A program made the translations under genes and the position numbers. A DNA stretch of 33,238 nucleotides, taken from contig CAMDLX010000019.1 of the NCBI GenBank assembly GCA_945901935.1, positions 1-33,238 on the forward strand, written 5' to 3'. The notes beneath the pieces are model-generated. The model ran no database searches and had not been told where the DNA came from. It saw nothing but the letters and a program-made list of their open reading frames with translations. This document shows, piece after piece, positions 1 to 7,762 of this stretch. The stretch's first letter is position 1; each line of letters begins with the position of its first letter. Source of the DNA: Bifidobacterium breve. GTDB taxonomy: Bacteria > Actinomycetota > Acidimicrobiia > Acidimicrobiales > Microtrichaceae.

Positions 1-317
1 TGCGCTGCTTCGACCTCTCCGCGAGTCGTAGAAATACGGTCCTCGACCTGAGCCGAGAGCGCCGAGATTGCCGACTCTTCAACAGGTCGACCTTTGCAGG
101 CTGAGCGAACGCCCGACTCAATTTTGCTTCGATCAAATGGAGTGCGCCGACCGTCACGCTTAACGACAACAGCGAGGACCTCTTCGACTCGTTCAAAGGT
201 CGTGAATCGCTCAGAGCACTGTTCGCATTGCCTGCGTCGTCTGATCGAAGTTCCATCGTCAGCGGCGCGAGAATCGACCACTCGATCCTCAAGGGCTCCA
301 CAGGCGGGACATTGCAT
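1..317 (-). CDS. nrdR: Transcriptional repressor NrdR (3' end outside window)
   Basis: NrdR is a zinc-ribbon/ATP-cone repressor that senses ATP/dATP and switches off ribonucleotide reductase genes. Reading leftwards from ATG 317, the protein opens MQCPACG and has the four zinc cysteines at residues 3, 6, 31 and 34, the standard NrdR spacing, within a basic segment (RRRRQCEQC). The ATP-cone begins near residue 46 ([21 protein letters not shown]). About 105 residues of the usual ~150 are present before the window edge. It lies 75 bp downstream of the LysM gene in the same direction. lexA / LysM protein / nrdR is a conserved actinobacterial trio. No Shine-Dalgarno is visible; a small hairpin ends four bases before the ATG. 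Identity is near certain from the cysteine pattern. Confidence 0.95.
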   Translation of the reverse strand, partial: MQCPACGALEDRVVDSRAADDGTSIRRRRQCEQCSERFTTFERVEEVLAVVVKRDGRRTPFDRSKIESGVRSACKGRPVEESAISALSAQVEDRISTTRGEVEAA

Positions 318-321
318 TTCT

Positions 322-337
322 GGAACGCTACCGTTCC
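322..337 (-). other. Hairpin immediately upstream of nrdR start
   Basis: The minus strand reads GGAACG-GTAG-CGTTCC, a perfect 6-bp stem with a 4-nt loop. It ends four bases before the nrdR ATG, where a ribosome binding site would normally sit. It could modulate nrdR translation or be chance. It is not a LexA box, because the half-sites are separated by six bases rather than four. Confidence 0.4.
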
Positions 338-392
338 GGCAGGAATCACGCATGTTGAGTTGGCAAGCAAACCAAGGGCCATCTCAGTTACG

Positions 393-938
393 TCAGGAGT
401 TGCTACTCGCTGGCAGCCGGAGTGTTTGACCTACACGAAGAGGTGCGTCGGAAGAGAACCCGTCGCTGCCTGCGTTGAGTTCCAGGATTTGATCCACTAC
501 ATCGCGAGGGTCTTCCTGAGGGGAGACACGCTCTGCGAGTGTCCAAAGAGAATCGCCGGACTGCACGAAATACGGGACAGAAGTATCGATTAGGGAGGCT
601 GCACCGCCCTGAACAGCACCGGCCTGGGCAGCACCGGCCTGAGTTGCGGATGTACTCATGGACTGCTCACTAGTGGCTGCACTGAATCCCGAGCGAAGGA
701 GCAACCCTGCCCCAAGAACTGCTGTGCTCAGAACAACTAAGACCAGAGCCCGACGCAGAAGAAATACCTGTCGGCGCCGCTGAGCTACTGCTGACTTGCC
801 GCCATGGATAACTCGCAGTTGCGGCGAGTTCGCCCGGGATGCGTTCCTGCGGGGACCGAACCCAACAAGTGCCAAGTCGTGAGCCGAGAGTTGCTCAGCG
901 AGTCCCTCGCCAGTTCGGATGTCGATGATTGCTGCCAT
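393..938 (-). CDS. LysM-domain membrane protein, probable SOS-induced cell division inhibitor (ChiZ/DivS type)
   Basis: 181 aa. The start is ATG 938, preceded by AGGAGA at a good distance; upstream in-frame starts would run through the LexA operator region. There is a basic cytoplasmic segment (AQRRRQVFLLRR, about 52-63), one membrane helix (about 64-82), an Ala/Gly/Gln linker built from a 15-bp triplicate repeat, and a C-terminal LysM domain (about 121-176: VPYFVQSGDSLWTLAERV ... LRVGQTLRL). Divergence from lexA and the downstream nrdR match M. tuberculosis Rv2719c (ChiZ) and C. glutamicum DivS. Those are SOS-induced proteins that block septation after DNA damage, and B. subtilis YneA is analogous. 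The LexA boxes between the two genes support the same control here. Function is inferred from synteny and domain layout; a general cell-wall protein is the alternative. Confidence 0.85.
   Translation of the reverse strand: MAAIIDIRTGEGLAEQLSAHDLALVGFGPRRNASRANSPQLRVIHGGKSAVAQRRRQVFLLRRALVLVVLSTAVLGAGLLLRSGFSAATSEQSMSTSATQAGAAQAGAVQGGAASLIDTSVPYFVQSGDSLWTLAERVSPQEDPRDVVDQILELNAGSDGFSSDAPLRVGQTLRLPASSNS
602..646 (-). repeat. 15-bp tandem repeat, three copies, in LysM gene
   Basis: Three adjacent 15-bp units start CACCGCC or CACCGGC on the plus strand at 602, 617 and 632, with a few mismatches. In frame they encode the Q-A-G-A-A/V repeat in the linker between the membrane helix and the LysM domain, so copy number can change without breaking the protein. 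Confidence 0.8.
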
Positions 939-990
939 GTGAACAGTCTCCTGATGGGGTGTGACACTGAAGCTCGTTGAGCCACTACTG

Positions 991-1004
991 CGAACGAATG
1001 TTCG
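991..1004. promoter_or_regulatory. LexA box 1 (SOS operator)
   Basis: CGAACGAATGTTCG is a perfect GAAC-N4-GTTC palindrome with C/G flanks, the gram-positive and actinobacterial LexA consensus. It is the box nearest the LysM gene, about 53 bp upstream of its start codon. Confidence 0.9.
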
Positions 1005-1018
1005 ATAACTAGAATGCA

Positions 1019-1032
1019 CGAACAACTGTTCG
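1019..1032. promoter_or_regulatory. LexA box 2 (SOS operator)
   Basis: CGAACAACTGTTCG is a second perfect GAAC-N4-GTTC palindrome, 28 bp centre to centre from box 1. Confidence 0.9.
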
Positions 1033-1048
1033 GTGTCAACAGTAAAAT

Positions 1049-1062
1049 CGAACGAGTGTTCC
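1049..1062. promoter_or_regulatory. LexA box 3 (SOS operator)
   Basis: CGAACGAGTGTTCC is a third perfect core, 30 bp from box 2. It lies just upstream of a candidate lexA -10 element (TAGTGT, 1085-1090). Confidence 0.9.
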
Positions 1063-1093
1063 ACAGGTTGTCTTGGCATGCTGCTAGTGTGTC

Positions 1094-1107
1094 CAAACAC
1101 ACGTTCG
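1094..1107. promoter_or_regulatory. LexA box 4 (near-match)
   Basis: CAAACACACGTTCG matches the LexA core except for one base (AAAC instead of GAAC). It sits just downstream of the candidate lexA -10 element and 18 bp before the lexA start, where bound LexA would block initiation. Confidence 0.6.
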
Positions 1108-1125
1108 AACTATTTGGGAGTCAAC

Positions 1126-1758
1126 ATGAGCAGCACCGCACTCACACCCCGCCAACAAGAGATTCTGGTATTCATCGAAAAGACCGTCGGAGATCGCGGG
1201 TACCCCCCATCAGTACGAGAGATTGGGGAGGCCGTCGGACTGGCCTCACCTTCGACTGTTCACAGTCACCTACACACCTTGCAAAGACTTGGATATCTGC
1301 GCAGGGACCCCACAAAGCCACGCGCTATTGAAGTAACAGCCGATACCGCTAGCGGCACCACTGCGGAACGGCGTCCGACACGCCATGTTCCCCTAGTAGG
1401 AGATGTTGCTGCCGGTGTAGGCGTTCTAGCTCAAGAGCGTGTTGAAGAGATGATGCCTCTGCCTGCGGATTTCACTGGGGACGGAGAGCTATTCATGCTG
1501 CGGGTTCGGGGCGACTCAATGATTGACGCTGGGATACTCGACGGCGACTTTATCGTTGCCAAGGTTCAGCCCGAGGTTGCAAATGGGGACATCGTTGTTG
1601 CTGGCATCCCCGGAGAAGAAGCCACGGTCAAAACATTTAAGCGTCAGGGTTCCCGGGTGGTGTTGCATCCGTCTAATCCCACTATGGAACCAATGACCTT
1701 TGAACAGTCAGAGGTTGTTATCTACGGCAAAGTCGTCACGGTCATTCGCAAAATCTGA
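1126..1758 (+). CDS. lexA: LexA repressor (SOS response)
   Basis: 210 aa and the only plus-strand gene. LexA binds SOS operators and self-cleaves when RecA filaments form on single-stranded DNA. The N-terminal winged helix is intact (LTPRQQEILVFIEKTV through VGLASPSTVHSHLHTL, about 7-52). The cleavage site is the Ala96-Gly97 bond (DVAAGVGV), the catalytic serine is Ser131 in RGDSM, and the lysine is Lys169 in ATVKTF. ATG 1126 is chosen because GGGAG lies just before it and LexA boxes occupy the DNA upstream. Four boxes in the divergent promoter indicate autoregulation. It converges with dapD, leaving about 60 bp between the stops. Confidence 0.98.
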   Translation: MSSTALTPRQQEILVFIEKTVGDRGYPPSVREIGEAVGLASPSTVHSHLHTLQRLGYLRRDPTKPRAIEVTADTASGTTAERRPTRHVPLVGDVAAGVGVLAQERVEEMMPLPADFTGDGELFMLRVRGDSMIDAGILDGDFIVAKVQPEVANGDIVVAGIPGEEATVKTFKRQGSRVVLHPSNPTMEPMTFEQSEVVIYGKVVTVIRKI

Positions 1759-1796
1759 ATTACAGCCTTGGCCCTGTTGACCGGGCTTGCACCCAG

Positions 1797-1829
1797 CTAG
1801 TTGGCATCTTGAACAGAACTAGTTGGCAT
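1797..1829. repeat. 11-bp direct repeat at the dapD stop codon
   Basis: CTAGTTGGCAT occurs at 1797-1807 and again at 1819-1829, a 22-bp period. The second copy carries the dapD TAG stop and its last codons; the first is a duplicate just beyond the stop. It probably reflects a small slippage duplication. Confidence 0.7.
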
Positions 1830-2988
1830 GTAGGGCCGCATTGAGACCCTCGGCCCAGGCTCCCGATCTTGGCAACACCTCGACTGCTCCCGAGACTGAG
1901 TTACGGCGAAATAACAGGTCATTACTTCCGCTGAGTTGGCTGGCCTTTACTCGGGTTCCGTCGGGCAGTTGGACCACTGTTCCAGCGGTGACATAGAGCC
2001 CTGCCTCAACTATGCAACGGTCGCCTAAAGAAATTCCGATTCCCGCGTTGGCGCCAAGCAGACATTCCTCTCCAATGGAGATGACCTCTTTGCCTCCTCC
2101 CGATAGCACGCCCATGATGGATGCGCTGCCGCCGAGGTCGGAATTAGCACCGACCACTACCCCTGCAGAGATACGCCCTTCAACCATCGCTGGCCCCAAA
2201 GTCCCAGCGTTAAAGTTCACAAATCCCTCGTGCATAACGGTGGTCCCCGAGGCTAGATGTGCGCCAAGTCGAACCCTGTCGGCGTCAGCAATCCGAACTC
2301 CAGCTGGAATGAGATAGTCAACAAGCCGGGGGAACTTATCTACCCCAAATACCGTGCATGGTTGCGCCGATGCCATCAGCCGTGCGCGCACCTGATCGAA
2401 GGAGGCAACATCGCAGGGGCCCAAGGAAGTCCATACAACGTTCGAGAGCAGACCAAATATGCCATCGAGGTTTGCTCCGTGGGGCTGAACTTTGCAGGCC
2501 GAAAGTAAGTGCAGCCGCAGATACACATCAGATGCGCCTGCCGGTGGTTCGGCAAGATCTGCAATAAATGTCACCACTGCCTTCCGCTGAACCGGAAGCA
2601 GCGAAACTTGATTGCGTTGAGCATGATCAGGGGTTTCATGACTGATTCCAGCGAGCGCAGCGAGCACCTCAATATTGGGATGCCTTTGGCCATCGTCAAT
2701 CATCGGAGCGAATCTGTGCATCAGCTCGCGTAGCAGATCCTCGTCGAGTTCATAGGTAGCCGAGCCATCAAGATGGCCGAGTACATCCGCGAGGATCGCA
2801 GCTGAGCCGAAGTTTTCGTTGAGCGAGTAGGCGCCAAACCATGTATCTAATACTGAACCATCTGCATCTGCGATATTCGCTATACCGATCCCGAAGGCTG
2901 CAGGCTCGACATAGCCCTCACGAGCTCTCAACCCTGCAGCCATGACAGCGAACTGCTCGGGAGTAGTTGGACGCAGATCGGTACTCAC
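1819..2988 (-). CDS. dapD: Tetrahydrodipicolinate N-succinyltransferase DapD
   Basis: About 389 aa. It transfers succinyl from succinyl-CoA to tetrahydrodipicolinate, committing it to the succinylase branch of meso-diaminopimelate and lysine synthesis. The start is GTG 2988 because AAGGAG lies six bases upstream. A longer in-frame version adds a 21-residue Ser/Pro-rich segment with no support. Diagnostic stretches are [20 protein letters not shown], the following [12 protein letters not shown], and a left-handed beta-helix C-terminus ([30 protein letters not shown], then [11 protein letters not shown]). This is the trimeric mycobacterial/Pseudomonas DapD type rather than E. coli's. It follows dapE after 144 bp containing a tandem repeat. 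It is longer than the ~320 aa of mycobacterial DapD, mostly in the N-terminal domain. Confidence 0.95.
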   Translation of the reverse strand: MSTDLRPTTPEQFAVMAAGLRAREGYVEPAAFGIGIANIADADGSVLDTWFGAYSLNENFGSAAILADVLGHLDGSATYELDEDLLRELMHRFAPMIDDGQRHPNIEVLAALAGISHETPDHAQRNQVSLLPVQRKAVVTFIADLAEPPAGASDVYLRLHLLSACKVQPHGANLDGIFGLLSNVVWTSLGPCDVASFDQVRARLMASAQPCTVFGVDKFPRLVDYLIPAGVRIADADRVRLGAHLASGTTVMHEGFVNFNAGTLGPAMVEGRISAGVVVGANSDLGGSASIMGVLSGGGKEVISIGEECLLGANAGIGISLGDRCIVEAGLYVTAGTVVQLPDGTRVKASQLSGSNDLLFRRNSVSGAVEVLPRSGAWAEGLNAALHAN

Positions 2989-3081
2989 AGATTTCTCCTT
3001 GGGATTGGGACTCGTAGTTGGCGGGCTTGCTGCCGAGACAGGTGCTGACACCCGTTAGCAAAAACACTTCTGGGCTGGAAT

Positions 3082-3132
3082 TCTGACAGCCTAGGGAATC
3101 TGACAGCCTAGGAAATCTTGCAGCCTAGGGAA
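3082..3132. repeat. 17-bp tandem repeat, three copies, abutting the dapE stop
   Basis: Units TCTGACAGCCTAGGGAA (3082-3098), TCTGACAGCCTAGGAAA (3099-3115) and TCTTGCAGCCTAGGGAA (3116-3132) follow each other without a gap. The dapE stop codon begins at the next base. Each unit contains the palindrome CCTAGG. The period is not a multiple of three and the array is in the dapE-dapD intergenic DNA. Confidence 0.9.
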
Positions 3133-4230
3133 TCACGGGCCAAACCGCAGCAGGTCATCAAGTGCCGCAAAGGTGCGTGCCAAGCTCTCAGCGAGCAGGT
3201 GCTCTTGTGCTGTGTGAGCCAAGGCCGAGTCCCCGGGGCCGAAGTTGACCGCTGGTACTCCGCGTTCCGTAAAGCGAGCAACGTCTGTCCAACCGAGCTT
3301 GCCAAGAACACCGAGATCGTGGCGTTCAATCAATGCTGCAATGCACGGGTGATCGACGGCAGGGTACGCAGCGGGTGACAGATCAAGCAGTTCGACCTGG
3401 TCCCCTTCTTGTAGGAACGGCTCGAGAATATTGCGAACATGTTGCTCTGCCTGATCGGAGGATCGGTCGGGCGCGAATCGGTGAGCGAGTTCAATCTGCA
3501 CCTCATCCGGAACCACATTGCCTGCAACACCACCGTTTACCCGAACGACCTGAAGTGCCTCATGGAAGTGGCACCCAAGTAGCACTGGTTGACGCGGAAC
3601 ATACTGCTCGATCGCTGTGAGCAGGCCAGCGAGACGGTGAATTGCGTTATTGCCCATCCATGCACGCGCAGTATGAGCACGCTTTCCGCGAAGGACCACA
3701 GAGAACCTCATGGTCCCCTGGCATCCAGCCTCGATCTGCCCGTCGGTTGGTTCGCCCAGCAGCGCGACATCACCCTCTAGAAGGTCGGGCCGCGACTGGA
3801 ACAACTCCTCTAGACCACTGTGCTCCGAGGCAACTTCCTCTCTGGCGTAGAACACATAGGTCACATCAACTGCTGGCTGTTGATGCTGCTGTGCAAGTTG
3901 CAACATGACAGCGAGCCCACCCTTCATATCGGCTGACCCAAGGCCCCACAGCCGATCACCCTCTAGGCGTGGCTCAGCATTTCCGTTTGCGGGCACCGTA
4001 TCTGTGTGGCCGGCAAGAATCACACGAACAGGGCGATCCAGTTGGGTCCGTGCCACAAGATTGTCGCCAACCCGAGTGAGTTCCAGGTGCTGATGAGCGG
4101 CCAGTTCCTTCTGGATCAACTCGGTGATCTGTGCCTCAGAGAAACTCTCTGAAGGGACACCAACTAGCTCTGCTGAACACTGCAGCAAATCATCAACTGT
4201 CAGTGGGGCAGAAACGGCGTCGGAACTCAC
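3133..4230 (-). CDS. dapE: Succinyl-diaminopimelate desuccinylase DapE
   Basis: 365 aa, an M20-family dizinc amidohydrolase that removes succinate from N-succinyl-LL-diaminopimelate. Metal and catalytic residues are visible: His75 and Asp77 (AGHTDTVP), Asp101 (GSADMKGG), Glu131-Glu132 (YAREEVASEHSG) and the LGEPT motif. A dimerisation lid domain lies in the middle (MRFSVVLRGKRAHTARAWMGNNA is the entry, described here in part), and the C-terminus has FGPGDSALAHTAQEH. It is the actinobacterial/gram-positive subtype. The GTG start at 4230 has only a weak upstream TAAGGC. It lies 66 bp after the unknown membrane protein gene and precedes dapD, which acts two steps earlier, so the two are probably co-transcribed. 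Confidence 0.95.
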   Translation of the reverse strand: MSSDAVSAPLTVDDLLQCSAELVGVPSESFSEAQITELIQKELAAHQHLELTRVGDNLVARTQLDRPVRVILAGHTDTVPANGNAEPRLEGDRLWGLGSADMKGGLAVMLQLAQQHQQPAVDVTYVFYAREEVASEHSGLEELFQSRPDLLEGDVALLGEPTDGQIEAGCQGTMRFSVVLRGKRAHTARAWMGNNAIHRLAGLLTAIEQYVPRQPVLLGCHFHEALQVVRVNGGVAGNVVPDEVQIELAHRFAPDRSSDQAEQHVRNILEPFLQEGDQVELLDLSPAAYPAVDHPCIAALIERHDLGVLGKLGWTDVARFTERGVPAVNFGPGDSALAHTAQEHLLAESLARTFAALDDLLRFGP

Positions 4231-4296
4231 GCCTTAGTTTTACACGGTGTGGGGCAGGTTTCTGCTAGCACTCGAGAATGCCGGCCACAGACCAGA

Positions 4297-5082
4297 TCAC
4301 TGCAATTCGCCTGGTGCAGGCGGAGTAGGCGGCATTGGGGGCGGGCTAGGCGTGGGCAAAACCGGAGTATCTGGCATCCAAGGAGTGGGCGCTTCGATCC
4401 TTGGGGCTTCAGCCGCACCGGGCAGCGGTGGCGGCATCGGTGGAGCACTGGCTACCGCACCACCTACTGCTGCGGGCGGCTGCGGAGGCGAGCTGGCCGC
4501 CGGGCCGACCTGACGCTTCTTCCACCGGGAGCGCTTCACAAGGCCAACGATCAAAAAGATCAGGCCGAGGAATGTCAAAAAGAAGCCGCTCAAGAACCCG
4601 GCAAAGCCAACGCCGAGCTTTCCGAAACCTGGGAAGGAAGAAACCGCGTACTGGCCCTCGCTGAACTCACTCCCCGCGCACACAACGTTGTATGAGGAAC
4701 CGGGGTTTGTATCGAATGAGTACACAAACGTGAAGGTGTCTGCACCGGAACCGATCTCGGCTGTGCTGCCAGTTGATGGCTCGGCAAATGAGACCTTGCT
4801 GCCGTTTTCATCCTCACCCTCACAGACAACATCTGCAGAGGTTGAGACCACGACTCCGGTTGAGGATGCAGCGTCCAAGTTGGTGGTCTCGCCAAGAGCC
4901 ACTGTGGATGCGCCAGTGAGAATATCTGTGAATGAGGTACCAAAGCTGACACAGCTCAGGCCGCCCACGCCACAACTCGACAGCGCAAGCAGAAGTAAAA
5001 CGATTCCTGTAATGAGCGCACCCTTTGGTGGTCGGTCCGTCACAGAAGTTTGAGGTGCCGCAGAAGCGCCAGCTTGAGCCAT
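4297..5082 (-). CDS. Uncharacterised membrane protein with two helices and a proline-rich tail
   Basis: 261 aa from ATG 5082, chosen for the GGAAGGA sequence six to seven bases upstream. I do not recognise the family. There is a short Ala/Ser-rich N-terminus, membrane helix 1 (about 21-42, ALITGIVLLLLALSSCGVGG), and a probably extracytoplasmic segment of about 115 residues rich in Ser/Thr/Gly with Cys87 and Cys135, which could form a disulfide. Helix 2 (about 156-182) is followed by a basic stop-transfer patch (KRSRWKKRQ). A tail of about 70 residues, nearly half proline, ends the protein. It sits between dapC and dapE, so it is likely in the DAP operon. Proline-rich cytoplasmic tails often recruit partners, but no function can be assigned. 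Confidence 0.8.
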   Translation of the reverse strand: MAQAGASAAPQTSVTDRPPKGALITGIVLLLLALSSCGVGGLSCVSFGTSFTDILTGASTVALGETTNLDAASSTGVVVSTSADVVCEGEDENGSKVSFAEPSTGSTAEIGSGADTFTFVYSFDTNPGSSYNVVCAGSEFSEGQYAVSSFPGFGKLGVGFAGFLSGFFLTFLGLIFLIVGLVKRSRWKKRQVGPAASSPPQPPAAVGGAVASAPPMPPPLPGAAEAPRIEAPTPWMPDTPVLPTPSPPPMPPTPPAPGELQ

Positions 5083-5102
5083 GTTGGTTCCTTCCATCAG
5101 CG

Positions 5103-5121
5103 GATCTAGACCTGCTAGATC
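5103..5121. promoter_or_regulatory. Perfect 7-bp inverted repeat upstream of the membrane protein gene
   Basis: GATCTAG-ACCTG-CTAGATC is a symmetric 19-bp site, 21 bp upstream of ATG 5082. It could be a dimeric repressor operator or an RNA hairpin just before the ribosome binding site. There is no T-run, so a terminator is unlikely. Confidence 0.45.
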
Positions 5122-5198
5122 GCAAACCAAGTCCTTAGTCTGTCATTCCCTTGGCCCGTTCATGCCGAATAATGAGGGAGAAGAGTCGAAAGGCCTTG

Positions 5199-6347
5199 TC
5201 AGAGGTTCTGGGCTCTCCGTTCGAGCTCTGCTATCTGATCCTCATCTTGCACAACAGCGACCCGAATAAAACCAGCGGCAGTAGACCCGTAGAACTCCCC
5301 CGGGCTGACCAACACACCTAGTTCTGTCGCTAGTCGCTCCGCTAGGCCCCATGCATCGCCATTCGTTGCAGGTACCCACAGGTAGAAAGCTCCGGCTGGC
5401 AACGGCGCATGCAAACCTATGGAGTTGAGCACAGCGGAGACTCGACCCAGCCGAGACCAGTATCGCTCGCGCTGCTGCAGTACATGGCCGGAATCCTTGA
5501 GAGCAGCGACAGCGGCAAGTTGTGCCGGTCCTGAAACCATGAGTCCCGTGTGCTTACGAATCTCGCTCAGGTAACTGACTAACTCGGCATCGCCCGCATA
5601 AAAGCCCACCCGAATTCCAGCAAGATTTGAGCGCTTTGACAGCGAATGCACAGCGACAACGCCGTCAAGGCCAGAGGACAGGATGCTCTGGCCAGGAAGT
5701 TGCCCTGGAGTTGCTGCTGGGCCATCCCAAGTGAATTCCACGTAGCACTCGTCAGAGAAAATTGGGACCTGATGTTTCCGGCCCCAAGCCGCTACAGCGG
5801 GCAAATCATCAAGACCTCCCGCAGGATTGCCAGGGCTGTTAGTCCACAAACACAGCGCACGTTCTGCGTCTTGGGGGTCAATGGCGCCAAGATCAAGGCG
5901 AAAGTGTTGATCCATTGGAACCGGCACCGCACGGCATCCTGCGAGCAGCGCTCCCATTGCGTAGGAGGGATAACTCACTTCCGGATATAACACGGTGTCC
6001 TTGGATGGGTCTCGCAGACGAAGCCAGTGCGGAAGTCCGGCAACAAACTCCTTGCTGCCGACACATGCAGCAATTTGGCTAACAGGAACCTCAATTCCCA
6101 GACGCAACCTAAACCAGTCAGCAGCGGCGCAGCGGAGCTGCTTTGTGCCAATCGAGGGTGGGTAGGTCCTTGCGGCATCGGCGGATTCAGCTAACGCAAG
6201 TAGCACTGCCTCGGATGGCGCATCACAAGGCGTTCCAACAGACAGGTCGATAACTGCGCCGTGCGCGTCCACTGCGAGTTGCTTCAGTGGCCCAAGGCGG
6301 TCATACGGGTATGGGGGAAGTTTGATTCCTTGCGGTTCGGTGCTCAT
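5199..6347 (-). CDS. dapC: N-succinyldiaminopimelate aminotransferase DapC
   Basis: 382 aa, fold-type I PLP aminotransferase that makes N-succinyl-LL-diaminopimelate from the 2-amino-6-oxo precursor with glutamate. The PLP lysine is Lys238 in HSLSKRSNLAG. Asn170 (TNSPGNPAGG), Asp199 and Tyr202 (FSDECYVEF) complete the cofactor pocket. The N-terminus LPPYPYDRL and the cluster with dapD, dapE and dapF favour the actinobacterial DapC type over a generic aspartate aminotransferase. Its ATG overlaps the hflX stop (ATGA), so it is translationally coupled. A 116-bp gap follows before the membrane protein gene. Confidence 0.93.
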   Translation of the reverse strand: MSTEPQGIKLPPYPYDRLGPLKQLAVDAHGAVIDLSVGTPCDAPSEAVLLALAESADAARTYPPSIGTKQLRCAAADWFRLRLGIEVPVSQIAACVGSKEFVAGLPHWLRLRDPSKDTVLYPEVSYPSYAMGALLAGCRAVPVPMDQHFRLDLGAIDPQDAERALCLWTNSPGNPAGGLDDLPAVAAWGRKHQVPIFSDECYVEFTWDGPAATPGQLPGQSILSSGLDGVVAVHSLSKRSNLAGIRVGFYAGDAELVSYLSEIRKHTGLMVSGPAQLAAVAALKDSGHVLQQRERYWSRLGRVSAVLNSIGLHAPLPAGAFYLWVPATNGDAWGLAERLATELGVLVSPGEFYGSTAAGFIRVAVVQDEDQIAELERRAQNL

Positions 6348-7762
6348 AAGGATGAAGCCGTTGCAGTCTCTGGGAGAGGCTGAGAAAGGAACTCCTCGAA
6401 CCTTCCAAGTTCGGAGTCTTCAAGCCGCACCGAGACGCGCACCCCCTCAGGTTCGGCAGTCTCGTTGAGTACTTCACCACAACGATGCAATGCGGCGAGC
6501 ACATCTCCTCGGTGGTACGGGATATACATCTGTACCGCAGGAATCAGGGATCGCAATCGATCACCGATCCGCAAGAGCAACTCTGGTATTCCTTCGCCTG
6601 TAACTGCAGAGATTGCTACAGAACCTGGCGAATCCGCCGCCAGACGCGCTGCTTGATCGGAACAATCCGCTTTGTTGAATACCAGCAGCTCGGGCACGGC
6701 ATCGCCGCCGATTTCTTTGACCACTGCCCGAACGGCCTGCATCTGCCCCTCTGGGTCAGGGCCGGAGCCATCAACCACGTGGATTAACAGGTCTCCCTCG
6801 GCAACGACGTCAAGTGTGGATGCAAAGGCTTGAACGAGTTGGTGTGGCAGCTTTTTGACGAATCCCACCGTGTCTGTCAGCAGCACTGATTCGCCGCCCG
6901 GAAGTTGCAGCTTGCGAGTCGTTGCGTCGAGGGTGGCGAACAGTCGGTTCTCGACGAGGACTCCTGCCTCGGTCAGCGAATTGAGCAGAGTGGACTTTCC
7001 TGCGTTGGTGTAGCCAACGATCACTACATGGCGAAGCGTGGAACGCCGGCGAGACTTGCGCTGTGTAGCGCGATGGTGAGCAATCTGGCGAAGGTCGGCC
7101 TCGAGTTTGTGAATCATCCGAGTAATCCGGCGCCGATCAATCTCAAATTGGGTTTCACCGGGACCGCTTCGAGTTCCGATACCACCAGCCTGCTGCGACA
7201 TTGCAGTTCCCTTGCCTCGCAGCCGCGGAAGCCGATACTTGAACAGCGCTAGTTGTACCTGCGCCTTGCCCTCTTGACTATGAGCATTCTGACCAAAAAT
7301 ATCCAGAATCACTGCAGTTCGATCGATTGCCGTTCGTCCAAGAATCTTTTCAAGATTGAACTGCTGTGACGGACTGAGTTCATCGTCAAACACAACGGTG
7401 TCGCAGTCGGTTTCTAGGGCAAGCTCTTTGATTTCTTGCACCTTGCCCTTGCCAATAAAGGTGGCCGGGTCCGGGTTGTTTCTGCGTTGCACGACGCGGC
7501 CCACCACGTCGGCGCCGGCCGTATCGACTAACAATTCGAGCTCATCAAGAGATGCCGACAGCAGGTCATCGTCATGTGGAGGGAAGCTCACCCCTACCAA
7601 AATGATTCGCTCACGGAAGTTGCGATCAATGAGCGAGTTGCTTTGGCCGCCAAAATCTCCAAAGCCACCTCGGTGGGATTCGTTTGGATCGAGCAGTTCT
7701 GGGTCCTGCAAGGCTTGGTCGACTGGATCTAGGTCGACTTGATCTTGGTCGGCGCTACTCAC
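6344..7762 (-). CDS. hflX: Ribosome-associated GTPase HflX
   Basis: 472 aa. HflX binds the 50S subunit and rescues or splits stalled ribosomes under stress. The N-terminal domain contains FIGKGKVQEIKEL (about 102-114) and FDDELSPSQQFNLEK. The glycine-rich linker GGIGTRSGPGETQFE (193-207) and a coiled-coil follow. The G domain has P-loop GYTNAGKS (250-257), DTVG (297-300), NKAD (363-366) and SAVTG. There is an acidic, probably disordered N-terminal extension of about 45 residues. GTG 7762 overlaps the dapF stop and its own stop overlaps the dapC start, so it is locked between two lysine-pathway genes. dapF-hflX adjacency is common in actinobacteria. Confidence 0.97.
   Translation of the reverse strand: MSSADQDQVDLDPVDQALQDPELLDPNESHRGGFGDFGGQSNSLIDRNFRERIILVGVSFPPHDDDLLSASLDELELLVDTAGADVVGRVVQRRNNPDPATFIGKGKVQEIKELALETDCDTVVFDDELSPSQQFNLEKILGRTAIDRTAVILDIFGQNAHSQEGKAQVQLALFKYRLPRLRGKGTAMSQQAGGIGTRSGPGETQFEIDRRRITRMIHKLEADLRQIAHHRATQRKSRRRSTLRHVVIVGYTNAGKSTLLNSLTEAGVLVENRLFATLDATTRKLQLPGGESVLLTDTVGFVKKLPHQLVQAFASTLDVVAEGDLLIHVVDGSGPDPEGQMQAVRAVVKEIGGDAVPELLVFNKADCSDQAARLAADSPGSVAISAVTGEGIPELLLRIGDRLRSLIPAVQMYIPYHRGDVLAALHRCGEVLNETAEPEGVRVSVRLEDSELGRFEEFLSQPLPETATASSL

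Noticed and set aside
322-337. GGAACG...CGTTCC near nrdR as a further LexA box
   Set aside because: The GAAC and GTTC half-sites are six bases apart, not four, so it does not fit the LexA operator spacing.
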